Shown here: in pieces, positions 1 through 6,888 of the stretch
How positions within the stretch are numbered: the first letter of the stretch is position 1
Layout of the letters: each line of letters starts with the position of its first letter
Origin: CAZLBV01 sp964557845
GTDB taxonomy: Bacteria > Acidobacteriota > Aminicenantia > Aminicenantales > Aminicenantaceae
Assembly (NCBI GenBank): GCA_964557845.1
Contig: CAZLBV010000171.1
Location: 1-7,024 of the forward strand
DNA: 7,024 nt
Reading direction: 5' to 3'
Translations under genes and position numbers: made by a program
The notes under the pieces: generated by a model
The model's database searches: none
What the model was told of the DNA's origin: nothing
Seen by the model: only the letters and a program-made list of their open reading frames with translations

Positions 1-986
1 GGTCTTTCTGGATCCTGGATGATCTGACGCCACTCCATCAGATCGACACAAAAACCACAGAGCAGGAAGTATTTTTGTTCAAACCCAGGGATGCCTATCG
101 AATGCAGGGATGGGGATGGCCGCGCCCCAATGTGGGGCAGAATCCCCCTGCCGGTTCAGTCATTTATTATTATTTAAAGAATAAGCCTGAAGATGAGATC
201 CAGATTGATCTCTTAGATGATGAAGGCAATCTGATAAAAAGCTTCAAAAGCACCGCTACCCGCTCAGATGAGGAGGAATCTTTTAGTTATTTTAGGGGAA
301 GCCGGGAAAGCTCCCTTCCCAAGGAGGCGGGAATGAACCGTTTTGTTTGGGATATGCGCTATCCGGATGCGGCCAGTGTTCCCGGCGCCATTTTATGGTC
401 GGGAACCACAGTCGGGCCGGTTGCCGTTCCGGGGATCTACCATGTCCGGTTGGCTTTAGGAAAAACCGTGCTCGAGCAAACCTGGGAATGGAAAAAGGAT
501 CCGAGAATTTCAGCCGATCAGGAAGATCTGCAGGATCAGTTTGATTTTCTGATCGAGATCCGCAATAAAGTGAGCGAGGTCAATAACAGCATCATTAAGT
601 TAAGAGGCGTAAAAGAACAGATAAACACTCTACTGAATAAATTGAAGGGACATGAAAATTATGACCAGATCGCTGAGCCGGCCTCTGATCTGATCAAGAA
701 ATTGAATTCTGTGGAGGAAGTTCTGATACAGTCCAAATCAAAAAGCGGGCAGGACCCCTTAAATTATCCTATCATGCTGGATAATAAATTGGCTGCTTTA
801 ACCTATGTCGTAAGCAGCGCTGATGCCCGGCCCACGGATCAAAGTTATGAGGTCTTCAATTACCTTAAAAAACAGGTGGACGAACAGATTGGACACTTAG
901 AAGAGATTATCCGCACAGATGTTGCCACCTTTAATGAGATAGTCGAAAGTTTTGGGATCCCAGCGGTTATGATCATTAAAAAGTGA
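1..986 (+). CDS. VPS10/sortilin-like BNR-repeat protein, C-terminal fragment (5' end outside window)
   Basis: This is the last 327 residues of a larger gene. The reading frame is open from base 3, so an apparent TTG start at base 75 is not the true start. The fragment begins with SFWILDDLTPL, which in this family marks the end of the Asp-box beta-propeller. An Ig/FnIII-like beta module follows (NPPAGSVIYYYL at fragment residues 47-58, GMNRFVWDMRYP at 110-121, PGIYHVRLAL near 145), then DPR and a long helical, probably coiled-coil tail ending in GIPAVMIIKK. The tail aligns by eye with the C-terminus of the protein at 2606-5779, including the NPP-G-I-YYL, G-NR-VWD-R and C-terminal EGIP/FGIP positions, so the two are paralogs. 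Such proteins are usually about 1,000-1,100 residues, secreted, and often labelled 'glycosyl hydrolase' or 'VPS10 domain protein' without proof of enzyme activity. Family membership is confident; molecular function is unknown. Confidence 0.88.
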   Translation, partial: SFWILDDLTPLHQIDTKTTEQEVFLFKPRDAYRMQGWGWPRPNVGQNPPAGSVIYYYLKNKPEDEIQIDLLDDEGNLIKSFKSTATRSDEEESFSYFRGSRESSLPKEAGMNRFVWDMRYPDAASVPGAILWSGTTVGPVAVPGIYHVRLALGKTVLEQTWEWKKDPRISADQEDLQDQFDFLIEIRNKVSEVNNSIIKLRGVKEQINTLLNKLKGHENYDQIAEPASDLIKKLNSVEEVLIQSKSKSGQDPLNYPIMLDNKLAALTYVVSSADARPTDQSYEVFNYLKKQVDEQIGHLEEIIRTDVATFNEIVESFGIPAVMIIKK

Positions 987-1025
987 GATGAATCCCACAC
1001 ACTATTTCAAACCAGTGTTATCCGG

Positions 1026-2462
1026 GTGGTGATTGTCTTGTATAAACAGCTGGATGAACAGGATAAGGCGAATTTAAAGCAGATCGTGGGTGAAGAGAAC
1101 GTCATTTGTGACCAGGAAAAAATAATCGATTATGGTCATGATGAGTTTTCGCTCTCAGATATAGCCAGAATACCGGATGCGGTCGTAAAACCGGATTCCA
1201 CGGAGCAGGTTGAAAAGATCATGGCATATGCTTCCGGGCAGAAAATTCCGGTCACTCCCAGGGGAGGGGCCACTGGTTTGTGCGGGGGCTGTGTCCCGAG
1301 AATGGGGGGCATAGTTCTTTCTATGGAGAGGATGAATCGAATTATTGAGATCGATCAGAAAAACCAGATGGCTGTGGTGGAAGCAGGCGTTACCTTGATG
1401 GATTTTTATGCCTCGGTTGAATCTGCCGGGCTTTTTTTTCCGCCCCATCCTGGAGATGAATCGGCTATGCTGGGAGGGGTGATCGCCACCAATGCCGGCG
1501 GATCCAGAGCCGTAAAATATGGAGTTGTCAGAAATTACATCCGCGGCCTGGAGGTTGTATTGCCTTCAGGAAAAACCATCTGCCCGGGCGGCAAGCTCAT
1601 GAAAAGCAGTACCGGATATAACTTATTACATCTGTTCATCGGCTCCGAGGGAACACTGGGAGTCATAACTAAGGCTGTCATTCAATTGATGCCGTCACCA
1701 CGGATGTCCAGGTCGCTTATCATTCCCTATGATGAACTGAGTAAAGCGATAGAAACGGTTCCTCTTTTGATAAAAAGTAAGATCCAGCCTCTGGCGGTTG
1801 AATTCATTCCGCTTGAGGTCATCCGTATTACTGAGGATTTTCTAAAGAAGAAATGGCCGGGTACCGAAGGAAATACTTTTCTGCTTATTATCATAGATGC
1901 TTCCGGAGATGCAGAGATGGACGCTCTATCTGAAGAGATCGCCGGGATCTGTCTGGATGCCGGCGCCCTGGATGTTTACGTGGCCGATGATCCCCAGAAG
2001 CAGGCCCAGGTCTTAGAGATACGAAGCATGATCTATGAAGCGATCAAAGATAATACTATTGAGATTTTAGATATCGTGGTTCCCAGAGGTGAGATCGCCC
2101 TGCATGTTGAGAAAGTAAGGCAGGTAGCGGAGAAATACGATGTCTGGCTGCCGACTTTCGGGCACGCCGCAGACGGAAATGTCCACACGCATATCATGAA
2201 AGCCCGCTGCCGCAAAGGACAGATGATCCCTCTGCCGGAAGAAGAATGGCGGGAAAAGATCGAACTGATACGAAAGGAGTTATACCAGGATTGCCGGGAG
2301 CGGGGAGGCATGATCTCAGGGGAGCACGGGATCGGCCAGGTTAAGATACCTTATCTTGATTATGTTTTAAGTGCCGAGGAGATTGCTTTGATGAAGGGCA
2401 TAAAAAATGTTTTCGACCCGCATAAAATATTAAATCCCGGTAAGATTTTTCCGGATTCTTGA
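1026..2462 (+). CDS. GlcD-type FAD-binding 2-hydroxyacid dehydrogenase/oxidase
   Basis: A 478-residue cytoplasmic flavoprotein of the VAO/PCMH family (FAD_binding_4 plus FAD-oxidase_C), close to the usual GlcD length. Visible FAD-domain motifs are RGGATGLCGG (79-88), the PGDESAMLGG/ATNAGG segment (142-159) and FIGSEGTLGVIT (204-215). The C-terminal domain has GHAADGNVH (379-387), GGMISGEHGIG (427-437) and NPGKIF (470-475). By analogy with D-lactate and D-2-hydroxyglutarate dehydrogenases, H380, H387 and E433 would bind a divalent metal and H434 would be the catalytic base. The family oxidises D-2-hydroxyacids such as glycolate or D-lactate to 2-oxoacids; the substrate cannot be read here. No signal peptide, membrane segment or iron-sulfur cysteine cluster is visible, and no GlcE or GlcF partner lies nearby. 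The start is uncertain: GTG at 1026 has no good ribosome binding site, and GTG at 1029 or TTG at 1038 (behind a weak GGTGGT) are alternatives. It lies 39 bp after the preceding gene, in the same frame. Class is secure, exact enzyme is not. Confidence 0.93.
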   Translation: MVIVLYKQLDEQDKANLKQIVGEENVICDQEKIIDYGHDEFSLSDIARIPDAVVKPDSTEQVEKIMAYASGQKIPVTPRGGATGLCGGCVPRMGGIVLSMERMNRIIEIDQKNQMAVVEAGVTLMDFYASVESAGLFFPPHPGDESAMLGGVIATNAGGSRAVKYGVVRNYIRGLEVVLPSGKTICPGGKLMKSSTGYNLLHLFIGSEGTLGVITKAVIQLMPSPRMSRSLIIPYDELSKAIETVPLLIKSKIQPLAVEFIPLEVIRITEDFLKKKWPGTEGNTFLLIIIDASGDAEMDALSEEIAGICLDAGALDVYVADDPQKQAQVLEIRSMIYEAIKDNTIEILDIVVPRGEIALHVEKVRQVAEKYDVWLPTFGHAADGNVHTHIMKARCRKGQMIPLPEEEWREKIELIRKELYQDCRERGGMISGEHGIGQVKIPYLDYVLSAEEIALMKGIKNVFDPHKILNPGKIFPDS

Positions 2463-2515
2463 TATATATTAAAAAAAATCCATCGGCATTTTTATGAATA
2501 ATCAGGTTAGTAATA

Positions 2516-2570
2516 TTGAACTTTTTTGACACCTATTATATTATCAACCTGTCCGATCATGATATATAAT
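2516..2570 (+). promoter_or_regulatory. Putative sigma-70-type promoter region (two overlapping candidates)
   Basis: The AT-rich 143-bp gap holds two plausible promoters. One is TTGAAC (2516-2521), a 17-bp spacer and TATTAT (2539-2544). The other is TTATCA (2541-2546), an 18-bp spacer and a perfect TATAAT (2565-2570). Either would start transcription 30-60 bp before the ATG at 2606. An 8-bp palindrome, ATCATGAT (2556-2563), abuts the downstream -10 box and could be an operator half, but this is weak. AT-rich sequence gives such matches by chance, so the support is position plus consensus only. Confidence 0.4.
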
Positions 2571-2590
2571 CCAATTACATCGAAAGTGTA

Positions 2591-2600
2591 AGGGAGGAGG
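2591..2600 (+). promoter_or_regulatory. Strong ribosome binding site for the BNR-repeat protein
   Basis: AGGGAGGAGG ends 5 bases before the ATG at 2606. It holds two overlapping GGAGG-type cores, far stronger than anything before the upstream GlcD-type gene. It fixes the start codon and suggests high translation of the secreted protein. Confidence 0.85.
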
Positions 2601-2605
2601 ACTGT

Positions 2606-5600
2606 ATGTTTAACCTTAAACATAAAACCACATTCTTTCTGGTAAGCGCGGCGGTGATCTTATTTTTTAACCTGCCGCCTTTAGCAGAAGGGCAAAGAGA
2701 GGATACTCCAGTAAGAATCGAATCCAAGCTGTTCAGTCACTTGGTTTGGAGAAATATCGGTCCTGCCAATATGGTAGGCAGAGTAAGTGATGTGGAAGGA
2801 GTTCCGGGAAACCCTAATACAGTCTATGTGGGCAGTGCTTCCGGAGGAGTCTGGAAAACCCTTAATGGAGGGATCACTTGGACGCCATTGTTTGATAAGC
2901 AGCCGATCGCTTCCATTGGCGATATCGCAGTAGTGCCCAATAATCCCAATGTCGTTTACGTAGGAACCGGAGAGTCCAATGTGCGGAATAGCGTTTCTTT
3001 CGGGAACGGAGTGTATAAGACCATGGACGGAGGCAAAAGCTGGATCCATCTGGGATTGGAAGATACCCACCATATTTCCCGGATCGTTATCGATCCCTTA
3101 AATCCTAGGATCGTATTTGTAGGCGCACTGGGACATGCCTTTGGCCCTAACAGTGAAAGAGGAGTCTATCGAAGCGCGGACGGAGGGAATACCTGGAAGC
3201 TGGCGCTGTATATTGATGCCAGGCATGGCGTTGCCGATATGGACATCAATCCTAAGAATCCAAATATCGTCTATGCAGCTTTTTGGAACTTTGAAAGAAA
3301 ACCCTGGACCTTTGTCTCCGGCGATGAAAACGGCGGCTTGTATAAATCCATCGACGGAGGGAACAATTGGAGGAAAATAACCAGAGGGCTCCCCAAGATG
3401 GTAGGTAGGATGGGAGTTAAGGTAGCTCCCAGCAACCCGGATATTGTCTACCTCATAGCTGAATCCAAGGAAGGAACACTTTTTCGCTCTGAAGATGGGG
3501 GAGACTCATTTGATCTAGTATCAAAGGATGTCGAGATCGTATCCAGGGGATTTTACTATACTGATATCAGAGTGGATCCCCGGGAAGAAAACAGAATATA
3601 TGCGGTGTCTTCACGGCTTTGGGTCTCCATCGATGGAGGCCGTTCATTTAAGCAGATCTCACAGTCGACCCATGTGGATTATCATTCGCTCTGGATAGAT
3701 CCCAACAATCCGAACAGAATGTGGCAGGGCCAGGACGGCGGTATCTGTGTCTCTTATAATAGGGGAGAGCATTGGGACTATGTCAACAATTTTTCCGTGG
3801 CCCAATTCTATCAGATATATGCGGATGACAGACAACCGTTCTATTATGTGGGTGGAGGCCTTCAAGATAACGGCTGCTGGTATGGTCCCAGCAGCAACCG
3901 GGAGCCCTTCGGGATCCTTAATGATGAGTGGAAAATGGTCAGTTTTGGTGACGGTTTTTTTATGGTTGTCCATCCGGATAATCCGGAACTCTTTTTAAGT
4001 GAATCTCAGGGAGGAAATATTGTACGAACGGATATGCGGACCCGGGAACAGCAGAATGTCAGCCCGCAAGCACGAAGAGCTGACGGTGCCCCGGTATCAA
4101 CCCTGGAATACCGCTTCAATTGGAATACACCTATAATTTCCTCACCCCATGATAAAAATACTGTCTATGTAGGTTCTAATGTGGTCTTTAAATCCATTGA
4201 CTTTGGATCAACATGGGAAGTGATCAGCCCTGATCTGACCACCAATGACCCTCTCAAGCAAAGGACAGCAGGAGGCCCTCCGTGGCCGGAAAACACCACT
4301 GCAGAATACCACTGTACCATCATCAGCCTGGCCGAATCCCCGGTCCAGCCAGGAGTATTATGGGCAGGTACCGATGACGGTAATCTGTTTGTGTCTATGG
4401 ACGGAGGGGATAATTGGTCAAGTATAATCAAACAAATACCTGGGCTTCCGGAGAATTCTCCTGTTTCCCATATTGAACCCTCAAGCACGTCGGCAGGAAT
4501 GGCCTACTGCGCTTTTGACCGGCATATGCTGGATGATTATTATCCCTATATTTACAAAACTTCAGATTTTGGCAGAACCTGGGAAAAAATAACGGAGAAC
4601 ATTGCTGAGAAAAATTATGTATGGGTTGTGCGGGAGGACCCTAAGAATACCAGAATCGTTTATGCCGGTACAGAGCTGGGTTTATATGTTTCTTTTGAAA
4701 GAGGAGAAAACTGGGTAAAGATCCACTGCAAAAACCTGCCTACGGTGGCTGTCCATGATATTCTGATCCATCCTCGGATGAACGATCTGATTCTGGGCAC
4801 TCATGGCAGGGGGATATGGATATTTGACAGCATCTCGTTTATCCAGGAGCTTACCCCGGAGATATTGCAGCGGGCAGCCGCTCTTTTTCCCATCCGTGAT
4901 GCCCTTAGATTTAGTACCAAACCCACTACCTATGGTATAGGAGACAGGGTATTCTTGGGGGCTAATCCGCCTTATGGAGCCTTGATAACTTATTATTTGA
5001 GTGAAAATTTGGAAGAAGAAAAAGGGTTGAGATTGGATATATTGAATGCCTCAAGAGAGGTGATACGGACGATCGAATCTCTTCCCGGTCATCAGGGATT
5101 GAACCGTGTAGTTTGGGACCTTAGAACCGAACCGCCCCGGCAGAGACGTGAGACTGAAGTTGAACCTGATTTTTTCTTTAGAGGGCCGCGCGGCCATCAA
5201 GTGCTGCCGGGTAGGTATACCGCCCGTCTCCAGGTGGGAGAACAATCCTTTGAAAGACCAGTGGAGGTCAGACTCGATCCTTTACTAAATACCTCCAGGG
5301 AAGAGCTGGGAACGCAGGAGCGATACTGCCGTCAGCTGATCGATATGATGTCGCATGTAAATGATGCGTTGAAAAGGCTTGATCTTCTCAAGGAACAGCT
5401 TGAGGATCGATTTGAGCTGGTTAAAGCTCAAGAATTGGAAAGCACTTCTGCTGCGGCAGATGTCCTCAGGCAGAATTTAGAATTTGTGACTTCCTGTTTA
5501 GATGAGATGGTCCGCCCTGAAGGCGTTCCTTTCTGGAGTGACGGACCGCGCTTATCAGAAAGGCTGAGCAGCCTTTTTAGTGCTTTAGATGGAGTCAATG

Positions 5601-5779
5601 CAGCTCCCACTAAGCAGCAGATCGATTATTTTAACCAGCTGCAGCTTGAATTCAAGGCATCAATAGAAAAACTCAACCAGTATATCTCTCTGGAGGCAGG
5701 CAATTTAAATCAAAAGCTTAAGGAAGAAGGTATCCCTCAGATCTATATTCCGGCCTTGATCGATGTGGAAATAAGATAG
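2606..5779 (+). CDS. Secreted VPS10/sortilin-like BNR (Asp-box) repeat protein
   Basis: A complete 1,057-residue protein. The N-terminus is a Sec signal peptide: lysines at 5 and 7, a hydrophobic core at about 9-26, and probable cleavage near AEG-Q (29/30). There is no lipobox cysteine. Eleven Asp-box-like motifs (S/T-x-D-x-G-x-T/S-W) start near residues 84, 138, 189, 247, 294, 340, 382, 529, 596, 651 and 695, for example KTMDGGKSW, RSADGGNTW, KSIDGGNNW and VSMDGGDNW. Several are degenerate. They indicate large beta-propellers, probably two, since residues 391-528 lack a motif. Residues about 780-895 form an Ig/FnIII-like module (NPPYGALITYYL, GLNRVVWDLR, LPGRYTARLQV), and 900-1045 is a helical, coiled-coil-like tail. 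Only seven cysteines occur, so the cysteine-rich 10CC module of eukaryotic sortilins is absent. Asp boxes are structural, so sialidase or glycosidase activity cannot be inferred; binding, scaffolding or an uncharacterised hydrolase role is possible. The tail resembles the fragment at 1-986. It is probably the first gene of an operon. Confidence 0.92.
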   Translation: MFNLKHKTTFFLVSAAVILFFNLPPLAEGQREDTPVRIESKLFSHLVWRNIGPANMVGRVSDVEGVPGNPNTVYVGSASGGVWKTLNGGITWTPLFDKQPIASIGDIAVVPNNPNVVYVGTGESNVRNSVSFGNGVYKTMDGGKSWIHLGLEDTHHISRIVIDPLNPRIVFVGALGHAFGPNSERGVYRSADGGNTWKLALYIDARHGVADMDINPKNPNIVYAAFWNFERKPWTFVSGDENGGLYKSIDGGNNWRKITRGLPKMVGRMGVKVAPSNPDIVYLIAESKEGTLFRSEDGGDSFDLVSKDVEIVSRGFYYTDIRVDPREENRIYAVSSRLWVSIDGGRSFKQISQSTHVDYHSLWIDPNNPNRMWQGQDGGICVSYNRGEHWDYVNNFSVAQFYQIYADDRQPFYYVGGGLQDNGCWYGPSSNREPFGILNDEWKMVSFGDGFFMVVHPDNPELFLSESQGGNIVRTDMRTREQQNVSPQARRADGAPVSTLEYRFNWNTPIISSPHDKNTVYVGSNVVFKSIDFGSTWEVISPDLTTNDPLKQRTAGGPPWPENTTAEYHCTIISLAESPVQPGVLWAGTDDGNLFVSMDGGDNWSSIIKQIPGLPENSPVSHIEPSSTSAGMAYCAFDRHMLDDYYPYIYKTSDFGRTWEKITENIAEKNYVWVVREDPKNTRIVYAGTELGLYVSFERGENWVKIHCKNLPTVAVHDILIHPRMNDLILGTHGRGIWIFDSISFIQELTPEILQRAAALFPIRDALRFSTKPTTYGIGDRVFLGANPPYGALITYYLSENLEEEKGLRLDILNASREVIRTIESLPGHQGLNRVVWDLRTEPPRQRRETEVEPDFFFRGPRGHQVLPGRYTARLQVGEQSFERPVEVRLDPLLNTSREELGTQERYCRQLIDMMSHVNDALKRLDLLKEQLEDRFELVKAQELESTSAAADVLRQNLEFVTSCLDEMVRPEGVPFWSDGPRLSERLSSLFSALDGVNAAPTKQQIDYFNQLQLEFKASIEKLNQYISLEAGNLNQKLKEEGIPQIYIPALIDVEIR

Positions 5780-5814
5780 AGTCGAAAAAAAGAAAAAAAA
5801 TGTTAAATATTTTT

Positions 5815-5821
5815 AAAGGAG
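5815..5821 (+). promoter_or_regulatory. Ribosome binding site for the DHOD-like gene
   Basis: AAAGGAG lies 6 bases before the ATG at 5828, which supports that start. The rest of the 48-bp gap is A-rich and shows no GC-rich terminator hairpin, consistent with read-through from the BNR gene. Confidence 0.8.
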
Positions 5822-5827
5822 CAGAGA

Positions 5828-6817
5828 ATGGCTGATTTAACCACCACGTATTTGGGTTTAAAGCTCAAAAATCCTATTATCGTATCCAGTTGTGACCTGA
5901 CAAAATCATTGTCCGGAATTAAAGAATGTGAAGATGCCGGGGCCGGCGCCGTTGTTTTAAAATCAATATTTGAGGAGCAATTTTTAATCCACAGTGATAT
6001 TCCGGAAAGTGAGTATTTTATTTATCCTGAAGCTTTGGATTATTTAAGGAGCGGCCATCTTTTGGAATATGCTCCCCATGCGCTGACGGAGATGATCGCG
6101 GCCGCAAAAAAAGATACCAGTATTCCCATAATAGCGAGTATCAATTGTCAGACTCCTGAACTATGGCCCCGTTTTTCACGTCAGATAGAGCAGGCAGGAG
6201 CAGATGCCCTGGAGTTAAATATCTATATTCTGCCCATAAGAATAGATGAATCCAGCAATCAGATTGAAGACTATCACATCAAAATATTGAAGGAGATCAA
6301 AAAAACAGTGTCCATACCGGTTTCGATAAAGCTCATGTCCAGTATTTCAGCTGTGCCCTACCTGGCCTATAAACTTTGTGATGAGGGGTGTGAAGGATTG
6401 GTCTTATTTAACTGGTTTCTGGAGCCGGATATCGATACGGATAAACTGGTGACTAAAAGCAGGATCGGAAAAGGTAATTTTTATCATACTTTACGCTGGG
6501 TGGCACTTACTTCCGGAAGGGTGGACTGCGACATTGCCGCTTCCGGAGGAGTTCAGTCAGCCCAGGAGGTCATCAAACAGATTCTGGCCGGTGCCTCCGC
6601 AGTTCAGGTATGCTCGATTCTTTATGAAAAGGGTTTAACCGAAATAGGGGCGATACTGGATGGTTTAAATAAATGGATGGATGAACACAAATTTAATTCT
6701 ATTGATGATCTTAAAGGCGAATTATCATTTAAAAAACAGGAGTTATCTTTCCGAAGCCTGGGAGAAGCCGACGCCTATTTTCGGGCTCAATACCTTAAAA
6801 CTTATTCAAAATTATAG
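5828..6817 (+). CDS. Dihydroorotate dehydrogenase-like FMN protein (not a canonical PyrD)
   Basis: A 329-residue soluble TIM-barrel flavoprotein of the DHOD-like group. The opening TTYLGLKLKNPIIVSS matches the first strand of class 1 dihydroorotate dehydrogenases. Likely FMN-binding positions are kept: K45 (VVLKS), N106 (ASIN), N131 (ELNIY), K168 (SIKL), N195 (LFNW), the phosphate loop ASGGV (238-242) and AGASAVQVCS (254-263). The active-site loop differs. Class 1A enzymes have N-x-S-C-P-N with a catalytic cysteine, whereas here N131 is followed by IYILP, with no cysteine or serine base. The usual N-x-M-G-L-P-N orotate loop is also missing; the region reads YFIYPEALDYL. It therefore probably does not oxidise dihydroorotate. 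DHOD-like homologs are commonly annotated as putative dihydroorotate dehydrogenases without a proven substrate. The 48-bp gap upstream and 71-bp gap downstream suggest co-transcription with the BNR protein and the transporter. No other pyrimidine gene is nearby. Fold is confident, reaction unknown. Confidence 0.9.
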   Translation: MADLTTTYLGLKLKNPIIVSSCDLTKSLSGIKECEDAGAGAVVLKSIFEEQFLIHSDIPESEYFIYPEALDYLRSGHLLEYAPHALTEMIAAAKKDTSIPIIASINCQTPELWPRFSRQIEQAGADALELNIYILPIRIDESSNQIEDYHIKILKEIKKTVSIPVSIKLMSSISAVPYLAYKLCDEGCEGLVLFNWFLEPDIDTDKLVTKSRIGKGNFYHTLRWVALTSGRVDCDIAASGGVQSAQEVIKQILAGASAVQVCSILYEKGLTEIGAILDGLNKWMDEHKFNSIDDLKGELSFKKQELSFRSLGEADAYFRAQYLKTYSKL

Positions 6818-6873
6818 ATAATCAGCAGGTGAAAGAAAGCTGATCATTGTTCTTGTCAATAAGCCTAAGCTAT

Positions 6874-6881
6874 AAAAGGAG
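6874..6881 (+). promoter_or_regulatory. Ribosome binding site for the transporter gene
   Basis: AAAAGGAG ends 7 bases before the ATG at 6889 and fixes the start of the gene cut by the right edge. Confidence 0.8.
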
Positions 6882-6888
6882 ACCACAC

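Noticed and set aside
75..986. A 303-residue gene starting at TTG 75
   Set aside because: The frame is open to the left edge and encodes the family motif SFWILDDLTPL before base 75, so this is the tail of a longer gene rather than a short gene.
1155..1448. Antisense open frames, including this one and those at 2033-2311, 2681-3073, 3659-3973, 4165-4488 and 5428-5610
   Set aside because: They lie opposite well-supported coding sequence, have low-complexity or unrecognisable products and show no ribosome binding sites. They are frame shadows.
2474..2493. Possible terminator hairpin AAAAAT - 8-nt loop - ATTTTT after the dehydrogenase gene
   Set aside because: The stem is only A-T pairs with no GC core, so it would not form a stable intrinsic terminator.
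2526..2531. Perfect TTGACA as a -35 box
   Set aside because: No acceptable -10 box lies 16-18 bp downstream; the perfect TATAAT is 33 bp away, so it was not used as the main promoter call.
2341..2532. Antisense open frame overlapping the end of the dehydrogenase gene and part of the intergenic gap
   Set aside because: It has no recognisable domain, most of it lies opposite conserved coding sequence (the NPGKIF end), and the remainder is AT-rich.
3135..3380. Same-strand overlapping open frames inside the BNR gene (also 3747-3998 and 4245-4427)
   Set aside because: They sit inside an intact, motif-rich frame and have no start signals or recognisable products.
2606..5779. Calling the BNR protein a sialidase or glycosyl hydrolase
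   Set aside because: Asp boxes are structural turns found in many propellers, and I see no sialidase arginine triad or other catalytic signature that can be assigned by eye.
5828..6817. Naming the gene pyrD
   Set aside because: The catalytic N-x-S-C-P-N loop and the orotate-binding loop are not present, so the symbol would assert an activity the sequence does not support.
6821..6844. ATCAGC/GCTGAT inverted repeat after the DHOD-like gene
   Set aside because: A 6-bp stem with a 12-nt loop and no following T-tract; too weak to call a terminator or regulator.
6847..6876. TTGTTC/TATAAA as a promoter for the transporter gene
   Set aside because: The -35 is a poor match and the -10 runs into the ribosome binding site, leaving almost no leader; co-transcription with the upstream gene is simpler.
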